From NCBI GenBank assembly GCA_023144585.1, contig JAGLFI010000015.1, positions 1 to 10,729 on the forward strand: 10,729 nt of DNA, given 5' to 3'. This document shows positions 1-7,634 of the stretch, in pieces. The translations under genes and the position numbers were made by a program. The notes beneath the pieces were generated by a model. The model was not told the DNA's origin. It saw only the letters and a program-made list of their open reading frames with translations, and ran no database searches. This DNA comes from Desulfobacula sp. (GTDB lineage: Bacteria > Desulfobacterota > Desulfobacteria > Desulfobacterales > Desulfobacteraceae). Each line of letters starts with the position of its first letter. Within the stretch, counting starts at the first letter, position 1.

Positions 1-25
1 CATATTATAAAAATATTTGCAAAAT

Positions 26-53
26 TTTGGAAATAATTTGTCCATAGTAAAAT
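26..53 (+). promoter_or_regulatory. Weak candidate promoter for the PLP-enzyme gene
   Basis: A TAAAAT box at 48-53 has a poor -35-like TTTGGA at 26-31, 16 nt upstream. The whole stretch 1-60 is very A/T-rich, so such boxes arise by chance. If real, transcription would begin near position 60 and the GC-rich hairpin at 83-102 would lie in the untranslated leader of the downstream gene. This is inference only. Confidence 0.2.
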
Positions 54-54
54 G

Positions 55-76
55 TTCAAATGGCAAAGCCTTTGAA
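55..76 (+). other. Leader hairpin 1 (inverted repeat with AAA loop)
   Basis: TTCAAA (55-60) pairs with TTTGAA (71-76), and the inner GGC (62-64) pairs with GCC (68-70) around an AAA loop, leaving one bulged T at 61. This gives a 9-bp stem that ends seven bases before the next hairpin. It has no T-run of its own. It could be an anti-terminator or mRNA-stability element, or simply part of the upstream gene's 3' end. Confidence 0.4.
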
Positions 77-82
77 CTCTGA

Positions 83-107
83 CCTGGCCCACAGGGCCAG
101 GGTTTTT
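83..107 (+). terminator. Intrinsic terminator or attenuator hairpin
   Basis: CCTGGCCC (83-90) and GGGCCAGG (94-101) form a perfect 8-bp GC-rich stem closed by an ACA loop, followed by G and five T (103-107). This is the form of a Rho-independent terminator on the plus strand. It lies only 21 nt before the start codon at 129, so it either ends a gene lying left of the window or attenuates transcription into the PLP-enzyme gene. The sequence alone does not decide this. Confidence 0.65.
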
Positions 108-128
108 ACGTCAAACTAAAGGAGCAAA

Positions 129-1262
129 ATGAAAAACAAGACCATTGCCATTCATAAAGGCACATTAAGAGATTCAAGGACAGGCGGGATAAATACACCG
201 ATTTATACTTCATCAGCCTATGATTACATCAATAAGGATGAAACCTTTTATCCTCGTTATTTTAATACACCCAATCAGGATGCTGTGGCAAAAAAAATAG
301 CTGCCTTTGAGCATGCCCAGGCAGGCCTGGTTTTCAGTTCAGATATGGGTGCCATATCAACTTCGATTTTGGCCTATGCAGGTGCCGGTGATCATGTCGT
401 CATGCTGGATGCCCTTTACGGTGGAACGCATCATTTTGCCACGGAATGGTTTTCTCATTTTGGCATTGAGTGTACATTTACAAAAACCAGTGCTCGGGAT
501 ATGATCACAGGGGTGACACCCAAAACAAAGGTGATTGTCATTGAATCTCCCACCAACCCGCTTTTGGCTGTGGTGGATATTGAAAAAATTGCCCACTTTG
601 CAAAAAAAGAGAATATTACCACCATTATTGACAACACTTTTGCAAGTCCTGTGAATCAAACTCCTTTGGATTTTGGGATAGATATTGTTGTTCACAGCGG
701 AACCAAATATCTTGGTGGACACTCTGACTTGTGCTGTGGCATGGTGGCTTGCTCTCATGAAAAAATGGAGAAAATTTTGAGCCTTGCCAGAGTGTTGGGT
801 CCAAGTCTTGATCCCAAGATCTGTTATCTTCTGGAAAGGAGTATGAAAACCCTTGTGCTAAGAGTGAATGAACAGACAAAAAATGCCATGGAAGTGGCAC
901 AGCATCTGTCTGATCATCCTGATATCGCCAGGGTGTATTATCCCGGGCTTGAAGATTTTGAAGGACACGAAATCGCAAACCGCCAGATGAAAGGTTTTGG
1001 TGCCATGCTCTCCTTTGAAATAAAGGACAAAGACCTGACTCAGTTTATTGAAGGATTGAAGATTATAAGTCCGGCTGTCAGCCTGGGGGGTGTGAAGTCT
1101 ACCATTACTTCTCCAAGCCTTACCTCCCATGCAAAAATGTCAGCCGGGGAAAGGCTGAGAATCGGGGTGACAGATTCTCTTTTAAGATTATCCATTGGAC
1201 TTGAGGATGCCGATGATTTAAAACAAGATCTTGACAATGCACTGAAAAAAGTTTCACATTAA
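129..1262 (+). CDS. PLP-dependent Cys/Met metabolism (trans-sulfuration) enzyme
   Basis: A fold-type I PLP enzyme of the cystathionine gamma-synthase/gamma-lyase/methionine gamma-lyase family, expected to be cytoplasmic. At 377 residues it is only slightly shorter than the usual 380-400. Visible motifs are YPRYFNTP near 41-48 (phosphate-binding Tyr/Arg from the neighbouring subunit), LYGGT with the catalytic-type Tyr97, IIDNTFASP with Asp168 for the pyridine nitrogen, SGTKYLGGHSD with the Schiff-base Lys193, and RLSIGLED with the substrate-carboxylate Arg353. Gly99 sits where canonical methionine gamma-lyases carry Cys, so it is not a classic MGL. Lys323 in SLGGVKST replaces the Glu usual in cystathionine enzymes, so the substrate cannot be assigned. 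The ATG is supported by AAAGGAG at 118-124. ahbB follows after 39 nt, suggesting a shared transcript. Family assignment is firm; the exact reaction is open. Confidence 0.93.
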   Translation: MKNKTIAIHKGTLRDSRTGGINTPIYTSSAYDYINKDETFYPRYFNTPNQDAVAKKIAAFEHAQAGLVFSSDMGAISTSILAYAGAGDHVVMLDALYGGTHHFATEWFSHFGIECTFTKTSARDMITGVTPKTKVIVIESPTNPLLAVVDIEKIAHFAKKENITTIIDNTFASPVNQTPLDFGIDIVVHSGTKYLGGHSDLCCGMVACSHEKMEKILSLARVLGPSLDPKICYLLERSMKTLVLRVNEQTKNAMEVAQHLSDHPDIARVYYPGLEDFEGHEIANRQMKGFGAMLSFEIKDKDLTQFIEGLKIISPAVSLGGVKSTITSPSLTSHAKMSAGERLRIGVTDSLLRLSIGLEDADDLKQDLDNALKKVSH

Positions 1263-1301
1263 TCTTGATATTAATATTGAAAAATAAAGAAGAAAGCCCT
1301 T

Positions 1302-1772
1302 ATGCTGACAGATTTAGAAAAAATAATCATTACCATGCTGCAAGCTGATACCCCGGTTGTCAAACGACCCTTCCTTGAAATGGCTGAAAAGATTGGCATC
1401 ACGGAAGAAAAATTTTTAAATATTGTAAAAGACCTGGATGACCGGGGCATGATCAGACGATTTGGGGCCACACTGAAACATCAGAAATCCGGGTTTAAAG
1501 CAAACGCCATGGTGGCATGGAAAGTGGATGAAGACAGGGTGGAAAAAACAGGGAACATCATGGCCACCTTTAGGGAGATTACCCATTGCTATAGAAGGAA
1601 TCCCGCCCCGGGCTGGAAATATAATCTGTATACCATGGTTCATGCGTCCAGTGAAGATGAATGTTATGCCCTTGTAAAGAAGATTTCCAAAGCTGTGGGA
1701 GAAGATGAGTATGAGCTTTTGTTCAGCAGGAAAGAGCTTAAAAAAACATCCATGAAGTATTTTGAAGACTGA
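1302..1772 (+). CDS. ahbB: Siroheme decarboxylase, AhbB-type subunit
   Basis: A member of the NirD/L/G/H-AhbA/B family, built on an Lrp/AsnC-like fold. AhbA/AhbB convert sirohaem to 12,18-didecarboxysirohaem in the alternative haem route of sulfate reducers and archaea. Residues about 5-52 form the winged HTH-like part. IRRFGATLKHQKSGF (51-65) is a family signature, and HCYRRN plus YNLYTMVH (about 95-114) supply the conserved His, Tyr and Arg of the substrate site. The C-terminal ELKKTSMKYF is typical of the beta subunit as I remember it. Its 156 residues are the usual length. No ahbA partner is present in the window. The stop overlaps the start of the radical SAM gene by 11 nt, so the two are probably translationally coupled. 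A simple Lrp-type regulator is less likely because of the YNLYTMVH and CYRR motifs. Confidence 0.85.
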   Translation: MLTDLEKIIITMLQADTPVVKRPFLEMAEKIGITEEKFLNIVKDLDDRGMIRRFGATLKHQKSGFKANAMVAWKVDEDRVEKTGNIMATFREITHCYRRNPAPGWKYNLYTMVHASSEDECYALVKKISKAVGEDEYELLFSRKELKKTSMKYFED

Positions 1773-3117
1773 TTCATCCCATATTCTCTGTATCAATCCC
1801 TGGATTCATGATTTTGCCGCTTTTGATTTTTGGGCAAAACCATTAGGGCTTTTGTCCATTGCTGCCATCCTTCGTGAAAAAGGACTAAAGGTCAGTTTCA
1901 TCGATTGCCTTGACAGGTTTCATCCAAAGGAATCTAAAAAAATAAAAGTGCTTTGGGATGGCAGGGGACCGTTTAGAAAGACAGAGATTGATCTGCCCAA
2001 AGGGCTTGAGGATATCGATAAAAAATTTTCCCGTTATGGCATAAAACCCCAATGGTTTGCAGCAGATCTGAAAAAAATAAAAAAACCGGACCTTATTTTT
2101 GTTACCTCTTTGATGACCTATTGGGCTTCCGGTGTCAAAGAGACCATAGAGATGGTGAAGCAGGTCTATCCGGATATACCTGTTGTGCTGGGGGGGATTT
2201 ATGCAAGCCTTTGCCAAGAACACGCAAGAAAAGATACTTTGGCAGATCTGGTGATAAAAGGCTCCGGGGAGCATCACTTAAAAAAAATCATCAAAAAGTT
2301 CACCGGGTTTGCACTGGATGGAAGCAATTTGTCTGCTTTACCAGATTTATATAGGGATCTGGATGCATTCCCATTTCCTGCTCTTGATCTTCAAACTAAG
2401 ATTGTTTATGCACCCATTTTAACCTCAAGAGGGTGTCCTTTTTCATGCGAATATTGCGCATCCTCATACCTGGAACCGGCAGTCAGGCGAAGGTCACCTG
2501 AAAACGTATTCAGGGAAATTGAGCATTGGCATCAAAATTATGGAGTTAAAAATTTTGCCTTTTATGATGATGCTTTGCTGGTGAATGCCAGGCAATATGC
2601 ATTCCCGCTTTTTGAAAAGATTATCGCATCAAAAATGGATGTCTGGTTTCATACGCCAAATGCCCTCCATATCAAGGAAATCACAAAACAAACGGCAGAT
2701 TTAATGTTCAGGGCCGGTTTTAAAACCATCCGGCTGGGTCTTGAAACCACTGATTTTTCCAAAGACCGGAACCATGATGGTAAAGTTGCAGAAAATGAAT
2801 TTTATATTGCTGTTGAAAATCTTAAAGCCGCCGGATTTGAGAAAAGCCAGCTCGGTGCGTATTTATTATGCGGACTGCCCGGACAAAATATTGATGAAGT
2901 GGAAATTTCCATGCATCTTGTAAGAAAGACCGGAATACAACCCGTTCTCGCCTATTATACACCGATTCCGCATACGCCAATGTGGAAGAGTGCGGTGAAA
3001 CACTCAAAATTTGATCTTTTGGAACATCCTGTTTTTACAAACAATACACTCTTTCCATGTGTAAATTCAGAAGTTGATTTAAAGCATATTTCTCAATTGA
3101 AAAATCTATCGATTTAA
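1762..3117 (+). CDS. B12-binding-domain-type radical SAM protein
   Basis: A two-domain radical SAM protein of the COG1032 type. Residues about 8-180 resemble a cobalamin-binding (Rossmann-like) domain, with an N-terminal LGLLSIAAILREKG helix, VVLGGIYAS at 141-149 and a KGSGE turn near 166-170, but no DxHxxG lower-ligand motif. The radical SAM core follows: CPFSCEYC with Cys225, Cys229 and Cys232 for the 4Fe-4S cluster, FYDDALL near 267-273, RLGLET at 324-329 and GLPGQ at 371-375. Its substrate is unknown to me. The start is TTG at 1762, inside the end of ahbB; it keeps the first beta-strand (ILCINPW), whereas the next in-frame Met would remove most of the N-terminal domain. The overlap suggests it works with, or is dosed with, ahbB. 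The characterised haem-pathway radical SAM proteins AhbC and AhbD lack a B12 domain, so this is not an obvious match to either. Confidence 0.87.
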   Translation: MKTDSSHILCINPWIHDFAAFDFWAKPLGLLSIAAILREKGLKVSFIDCLDRFHPKESKKIKVLWDGRGPFRKTEIDLPKGLEDIDKKFSRYGIKPQWFAADLKKIKKPDLIFVTSLMTYWASGVKETIEMVKQVYPDIPVVLGGIYASLCQEHARKDTLADLVIKGSGEHHLKKIIKKFTGFALDGSNLSALPDLYRDLDAFPFPALDLQTKIVYAPILTSRGCPFSCEYCASSYLEPAVRRRSPENVFREIEHWHQNYGVKNFAFYDDALLVNARQYAFPLFEKIIASKMDVWFHTPNALHIKEITKQTADLMFRAGFKTIRLGLETTDFSKDRNHDGKVAENEFYIAVENLKAAGFEKSQLGAYLLCGLPGQNIDEVEISMHLVRKTGIQPVLAYYTPIPHTPMWKSAVKHSKFDLLEHPVFTNNTLFPCVNSEVDLKHISQLKNLSI

Positions 3118-3147
3118 TATATAATCTTTTTGGTTCGTTAGGATGAT

Positions 3148-3164
3148 GTTAGCGTAAGGCTAGC
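3148..3164 (+). other. Small hairpin in the 72-nt gap before the phosphate transporter
   Basis: GTTAGC (3148-3153) and GCTAGC (3159-3164) can pair with one G-T wobble around a 5-nt loop. No T-run follows, so it is not an intrinsic terminator. The 72-nt gap is the largest within the plus-strand gene run and is the likeliest place for an internal promoter, but I see no convincing -35/-10 pair in it. Confidence 0.25.
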
Positions 3165-3175
3165 GGCACCCATAT

Positions 3176-3192
3176 AAAGAGGAAAAAAATTG
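3176..3192 (+). promoter_or_regulatory. Ribosome binding site that fixes a TTG start
   Basis: AAAGAGG at 3176-3182 is followed by seven A and then TTG at 3190. This is a near-ideal Shine-Dalgarno and spacing. It decides for the TTG over the in-frame ATG seven codons later, which would cut into the first membrane helix. Confidence 0.75.
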
Positions 3193-4863
3193 AGCTTAAC
3201 AGGTATATTAATGCAAACCCTTGGTGGACTTGGGTTATTCATTCTTGGAATGAAAATGATGACCGAGGGTCTTCAAGCAACAGCAGGTCAAACAATCAGG
3301 CAGATTCTGGAAGCCATCTCCTCTAACAAATTTATGGGATGTGCAACCGGTGCCGGTGTTACAGCAATTATTCAATCTTCATCCGCAACAACTGTCATGT
3401 TGATCGGGTTTGTGAGTGCCAGCATCATGTCTTTTGAGCAGGCAGTCGGTGTGATAATCGGTGCAAATGTTGGCACCACCATTACCGGTCAAATGATCGC
3501 ATTTAAGTTGACAAAAGCAGCTCTTCCGGCAATTGCTCTTGGTGTTGGCCTGAAATACTTTTCAAAAAAAAGAAGTTACCGGCATATCGGTGATATTATT
3601 TTAGGCTTTGGCCTGCTTTTTTATGGGATGACGGTAATGAAACATGGCCTTGCACCTATAAAATCCGATCCTCAGTTTATTGATTTTTTTACAAAATTCA
3701 GCACAGAAAATATCGGTGGCATCCTTCTTTGTGTGTCCATGGGAGCCATGTTAACTGTGGCTGTCCAGTCTTCTTCAGCTACAGTTGGCTTGACAATGAC
3801 TTTAGCAGCATCCGGACTTTTGACTTATCCAACTGCCCTTGCCCTTGTTCTTGGGGAGAATATCGGCACGACAGTGACAGCTCAGTTGTCCACTCTGGGC
3901 TCACACAATACAGATGCCCATAGAACCGCAAATGCCCATACTATTTTTAATGTCGTCGGCGTCGGTATTATCTTACTGATTTTTCCATGGTTTGTTGATA
4001 TCGTCGAGATTCTTACTTTAAAACTGGGTGCCGGAGCTGTGACCCATACAGTGGATGGCGAATATGTCAACGTTGCAAGATATATTGCCAATGGCCATAC
4101 CCTTTTTAATGTTATCAATGCCATGGTGTTTCTAATTTTTCTTCCCAAACTTGTTCAACTGACAATTTTGATATCCCCCAAGCCTGATAAGAGACAAGAA
4201 AGATACAGGCTGCCTGCATTTGATTCAGGGTTTATTGATTCACCCATAGGTGCCCTTGCCAGGGTTAAGGGTGAGATCATAAACAATATAGAATTTCTCC
4301 ATATGAATTTAAAGAAGATCTCAACATGTCTTATGATAAGGGATGATGACATCCTTGGAGAAAGAGAGGCCGTAGAAGATCATCTGGATAATTATCAAAA
4401 AGTCATTATCAAATATTTGACAACTATTTATCAGGGTGAAGTGAACGAACCCGAGGCCAAAGAAATATCAGAAATGATGCGAATTACCAATAATATAGAA
4501 AGATTGGGCGATTCCATGGAAAATGTGTCAAAAATACTTGAAAGAATATATGACAATGATTTTGACTTCAGTGAAAAGGCCAAACAAGATCTGATCGCTA
4601 TATCGAACCAGGTGGATAAATTTTTGGGTTTGGTTGTCAAAGAAATGCACGAAAAAACCCAAGGGTTTTATCAAAAAGCCTTGGCAAATGAAGATTTGAT
4701 TGATCAGATGCGTGAAGATATGAGATATCAGCATATAGAAAGACTAAGGCAGGGAGAATGTGTGGTGGATACCGGTGTTTTCTTTATTGCCCTTGTCTCA
4801 AATTATGAAAAGATGGGAGATTACTGTTTTAACATTGCCACAGGTGTAAACAGAATTATTTAA
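3190..4863 (+). CDS. Na+/phosphate cotransporter with PhoU-like C-terminal domain
   Basis: An inner-membrane protein of the Na/Pi-cotransporter II family (bacterial YjbB/NptA type) that moves inorganic phosphate with sodium. The membrane part (about residues 1-330) shows the internal duplication of the family: QSSSATT at 62-68 and QSSSATV at 193-199, each followed by a GANVGTT/GENIGTT motif (91-97 and 222-228). The last 200 or so residues are charged, helical and PhoU-like, ending in a motif-rich stretch near SNYEKMGDYCFNIA. At 557 residues it matches full-length bacterial members. It opens the second gene run; the next gene begins one base after its stop. The direction of transport in vivo (uptake or export) cannot be told from sequence. 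Confidence 0.93.
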   Translation: MSLTGILMQTLGGLGLFILGMKMMTEGLQATAGQTIRQILEAISSNKFMGCATGAGVTAIIQSSSATTVMLIGFVSASIMSFEQAVGVIIGANVGTTITGQMIAFKLTKAALPAIALGVGLKYFSKKRSYRHIGDIILGFGLLFYGMTVMKHGLAPIKSDPQFIDFFTKFSTENIGGILLCVSMGAMLTVAVQSSSATVGLTMTLAASGLLTYPTALALVLGENIGTTVTAQLSTLGSHNTDAHRTANAHTIFNVVGVGIILLIFPWFVDIVEILTLKLGAGAVTHTVDGEYVNVARYIANGHTLFNVINAMVFLIFLPKLVQLTILISPKPDKRQERYRLPAFDSGFIDSPIGALARVKGEIINNIEFLHMNLKKISTCLMIRDDDILGEREAVEDHLDNYQKVIIKYLTTIYQGEVNEPEAKEISEMMRITNNIERLGDSMENVSKILERIYDNDFDFSEKAKQDLIAISNQVDKFLGLVVKEMHEKTQGFYQKALANEDLIDQMREDMRYQHIERLRQGECVVDTGVFFIALVSNYEKMGDYCFNIATGVNRII

Positions 4864-4864
4864 A

Positions 4865-5296
4865 ATGATAGTATTTAATCTTGAATGTCTAAATGGTCAT
4901 ACCTTCGAAGGCTGGTTTGACGATAAAGAAGATCTGGAAAAACAGCAGAGTCAGGGTATTTTAGCATGCCCTGTATGTGAAACCACATCCGTCGTCCAGA
5001 AACTTCATCCCATTGCCATTAAAAAATCTTCCAATAATACGACCCAGAGAGCCTTGCAGGCAAGCCAGGAGGCCATGACTGAATTAACTGAAAAAGTGGC
5101 TGAATACGTTGAAAAGAATTTTGAAAATGTCGGGTCTGATTTTACAAAACAAGCCTTGAAAATGCATTATGGTGCCGAAGATTACAGGAATATAAAAGGT
5201 ACCACAACAAAAGAAGAAGATAAGGTTCTTGCCAAGGAAGGTGTGCCTGTGTTTAAGATTCCAGGCACTAAAAAGTCAAAAGATGATTTGAATTAA
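4865..5296 (+). CDS. DUF1178 family protein
   Basis: A small protein of 143 residues whose N-terminus matches the DUF1178 family: an NGH-x-FEGWF signature at 10-18, then a CPVC knuckle at 35-38. Cys8, His12, Cys35 and Cys38 could bind one zinc ion, but this is inference. The remainder is charged and helical (about 60-115) with a low-complexity Lys/Asp-rich tail. The biochemical role of the family is unknown to me. The ATG lies one base after the stop of the phosphate transporter and lacks a clear Shine-Dalgarno, which suggests translation by re-initiation from the upstream gene. Confidence 0.85.
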   Translation: MIVFNLECLNGHTFEGWFDDKEDLEKQQSQGILACPVCETTSVVQKLHPIAIKKSSNNTTQRALQASQEAMTELTEKVAEYVEKNFENVGSDFTKQALKMHYGAEDYRNIKGTTTKEEDKVLAKEGVPVFKIPGTKKSKDDLN

Positions 5297-5311
5297 GCAC
5301 AGGTTTTTTCA

Positions 5312-6115
5312 ATGAAATCGATTATAAATGTCATCTGTTTTTGTATAGGCTGCTACACCCTTATTCTGGTGGCACTGTATTTTTTCCAGGAAAAACTTTT
5401 GTTTTTCCCCGGCACAACCCCTTTTGGGAACTGTCCTGAAATGGAAAAGCGCAATGCCGGGGCTGAAACATATAAAAATATCCGGTACTATTTCCAGGCT
5501 AAATCCAAGCCTGACAGCTGGATTCTTATCTTTCACGGGCATGCGGGCAATGCATGTGACAGAACCGATTTTCTGGATCTTTTAAAAGGCTTTAATTCCA
5601 ACCTGGTTGTATTTGAGTATCCGGGTTTTGGCAGGGATTCCAATGCACCAAAGGAGTCCTTGATTCTAAAACAGGCCCATGAGCTGGTTCTTCATATAAA
5701 GACAAGAAATCATGAGGGGCTTCCCATCTATCTTATGGGGGAATCACTGGGGACCGGTGTGGCAACCTGGGTAGCAAGTCGTACAGATATCAGCGGTTTA
5801 ATTCGCTTTTCTTCTTATACTTCCTTAGCGCTGGTTGCTCAGCACCATTACCCATGGGCTCCTGTAAAATATTTAATGAAACATAAATTTCAGGCTGAGC
5901 TCTGGGCGGCTCAGACCCGGACACCAGCTCTCCTTTTCCACGGTATCCATGATGATATCATTCCTGTCCATTTTGTCCGGCAGCAGATTTTAAATTTTAA
6001 AGGCGGAAAAAAACTGGTTGAGATTCCAAACTACGGACACAACGATATTATTGATACGGGTGAAAAACTTATCCAAAAAGAAATTCATGATTTTATAGTA
6101 AAGACATCTTCCTGA
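5312..6115 (+). CDS. Membrane-anchored alpha/beta hydrolase (ABHD12/17-like)
   Basis: A serine hydrolase of the alpha/beta fold with one N-terminal hydrophobic helix (about residues 4-25) that probably anchors it in the inner membrane. HGHAGN at 75-80 is the oxyanion-hole motif, GESLG at 143-147 carries the nucleophile Ser145, HGIHDD supplies Asp214 and YGHND supplies His243, so the triad is complete. Its 267 residues fit bacterial homologues of ABHD12/13/17 (Bem46-like). These are usually thioesterases or esterases or lipases acting on lipid-like substrates, but the substrate here is not readable. It starts 15 nt after the DUF1178 gene and ends one base before the acyl-CoA synthetase, so it is likely co-transcribed. 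A thioesterase role opposing the ligase is possible but unproven. Confidence 0.88.
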   Translation: MKSIINVICFCIGCYTLILVALYFFQEKLLFFPGTTPFGNCPEMEKRNAGAETYKNIRYYFQAKSKPDSWILIFHGHAGNACDRTDFLDLLKGFNSNLVVFEYPGFGRDSNAPKESLILKQAHELVLHIKTRNHEGLPIYLMGESLGTGVATWVASRTDISGLIRFSSYTSLALVAQHHYPWAPVKYLMKHKFQAELWAAQTRTPALLFHGIHDDIIPVHFVRQQILNFKGGKKLVEIPNYGHNDIIDTGEKLIQKEIHDFIVKTSS

Positions 6116-6116
6116 T

Positions 6117-7634
6117 ATGGTATCCATTGCAGAATTATTAAAGGATTGTTTTATAAAGCATAATCAAAAAACAGCCATATCTTTCTTAAGGGGTAATAAA
6201 TTAGAGACCCGAATATCTTTTCAGGACCTGGATTTAAATTCAAATAAAATGGCTAACCTGTTTTTAAAACAAGGGGTTAAAAAATCAGACAATGTTGTTC
6301 TTCTCCTTGACAAATCCCTGGTTTTTATTGTTGCCTACATTGCCCTTCAAAAAATAGGAGCGGTGTGTGTGCCCTTGAATCCGGGATTTAAAAAATTTGA
6401 ATTAACCTATCTGTTAAATGATGCGGCACCGTTGCTTGTAATCATAAACCCGGATCAGGCCGGGATGATCAAACAGATTGATTCCAATTTAACCTGTATG
6501 GAGATTGATACAAAAGTCCCTTTTCAGGAGATGGCCTTTTTCAAGTCCTGTTCCGATGATCTGGAAAAAGTAAGTCTGGCCCCTGACGATCCCGGACTTA
6601 TCATTTATACATCAGGAACAACCGGTGATCCTAAAGGTGCTGTTCTGACCCAGAAAAATCTGGTAAATGATGCAAAAAATATCATTAAAATATGGGAAAT
6701 TTCAGATTCTGATGCCTTATGCCATGCTCTGCCCCTTTTTCATGTTCACGGGTTATGTTTCGCCCTTCACACAGCTTTGATTTCAGGGGCACATGTGGTG
6801 CTGCTTGATATGTTTGTTCCTGAAATCGTGATTGATATTTTAAAAGAAAATAAGGGAGATCCGGTCTGCTCCATATTCATGGGAGTTCCGGCCATGTATG
6901 CAAAGCTCGTTGATACGCTGAAAGATCAGACGCTTTGTTTTGATCACATGAGACTGTGGACATCAGGATCAGCACCCCTTCCGGTTAAGGAGTTTCAAAG
7001 GATCAAACAAACATTTGGTAAAGAGCCTGTGGAGCGGGAAGGCATGTCGGAAACCGGCATGAATTTTTCCAATCCCCTGCACAGTGAAAAAAAACCGGGC
7101 TCCATTGGAATTACACTTCCAGGCCTTGAGGTAAAAATTGTTGACCCTGATTCATTTTTAGAGGTAGAACCCGGGCAGATTGGTGAGTTCTGGCTCAAAT
7201 CAGATTCCATCACACCCGGTTACTGGGAAAAACCGGAAGAAACTGCTAAAGCCTTTGAACAGGGCTGGTTTAAAACAGGTGATCTGGGGAAAAAAGACAG
7301 GGACGGGTATTATTATCTTACGGATCGATTAAAGAACATCATCATCACAGGAGGAGAAAATGTTTCCTCCAATGAGATTGAGGCCGTAATCAACACTCTT
7401 GATGAGGTTATCGAATCATCAGTTGTGGGTATTTTCGATGAAAAATGGGGGGAAAAAATTGTGGCAGCGGTGGTAAAAATTCCTGGGTCAGAAGATATAT
7501 CCGGTGCAGTAAAGGCCATTTGTAAAGAGCATCTTCATGACTGGAAATGTCCAAAGGAAGTCATCTTCATTGAAAAGCTGCCCAGAAATACCATGGGTAA
7601 AATTTTAAAAGAGAATCTTAAAAAGTTATTTTGA
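6117..7634 (+). CDS. AMP-forming acyl-CoA synthetase, MatB/ACSF3-like
   Basis: An adenylate-forming (ANL) enzyme that would activate a carboxylic acid to its acyl-AMP and then CoA thioester. Motifs in order: YTSGTTGDPKG at 164-174 (phosphate loop), PLFHVHGL at 206-213, GMSETGM at 309-315 (A5), TGD at 387-389 (ribose-binding Asp), DRLKN with Arg404 at the hinge, GGENVSSNEIE at 412-422, and PRNTMGK with the catalytic-type Lys495. Length 505 fits. The FHVHGL and GMSETGM motifs and the NPLHSEKKPGSIG stretch resemble malonyl-CoA synthetases (MatB, ACSF3), but the C-terminal GGENVSSNEIE is more like general fatty-acyl or aryl ligases. Glu308 replaces the aromatic residue that normally precedes GxTE. 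The stop codon overlaps the start of the transporter, so the pair may import and activate one acid. The substrate is unassigned. Confidence 0.9.
   Translation: MVSIAELLKDCFIKHNQKTAISFLRGNKLETRISFQDLDLNSNKMANLFLKQGVKKSDNVVLLLDKSLVFIVAYIALQKIGAVCVPLNPGFKKFELTYLLNDAAPLLVIINPDQAGMIKQIDSNLTCMEIDTKVPFQEMAFFKSCSDDLEKVSLAPDDPGLIIYTSGTTGDPKGAVLTQKNLVNDAKNIIKIWEISDSDALCHALPLFHVHGLCFALHTALISGAHVVLLDMFVPEIVIDILKENKGDPVCSIFMGVPAMYAKLVDTLKDQTLCFDHMRLWTSGSAPLPVKEFQRIKQTFGKEPVEREGMSETGMNFSNPLHSEKKPGSIGITLPGLEVKIVDPDSFLEVEPGQIGEFWLKSDSITPGYWEKPEETAKAFEQGWFKTGDLGKKDRDGYYYLTDRLKNIIITGGENVSSNEIEAVINTLDEVIESSVVGIFDEKWGEKIVAAVVKIPGSEDISGAVKAICKEHLHDWKCPKEVIFIEKLPRNTMGKILKENLKKLF

Noticed and set aside
357..758. 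A 133-codon minus-strand open frame opposite the PLP enzyme
   Set aside because: It lies wholly within a well-supported gene and its translation shows no domain-like pattern.
1302..1772. ahbB as an Lrp/AsnC transcription regulator
   Set aside because: The HTH-like fold is shared, but the IRRFGATLKHQ, HCYRR and YNLYTMVH motifs belong to the sirohaem decarboxylase family.
1762..3117. Radical SAM protein as AhbC or AhbD of the haem pathway
   Set aside because: It has a long N-terminal B12-type domain and COG1032-like motifs, unlike the single-domain SPASM-type AhbC and AhbD.
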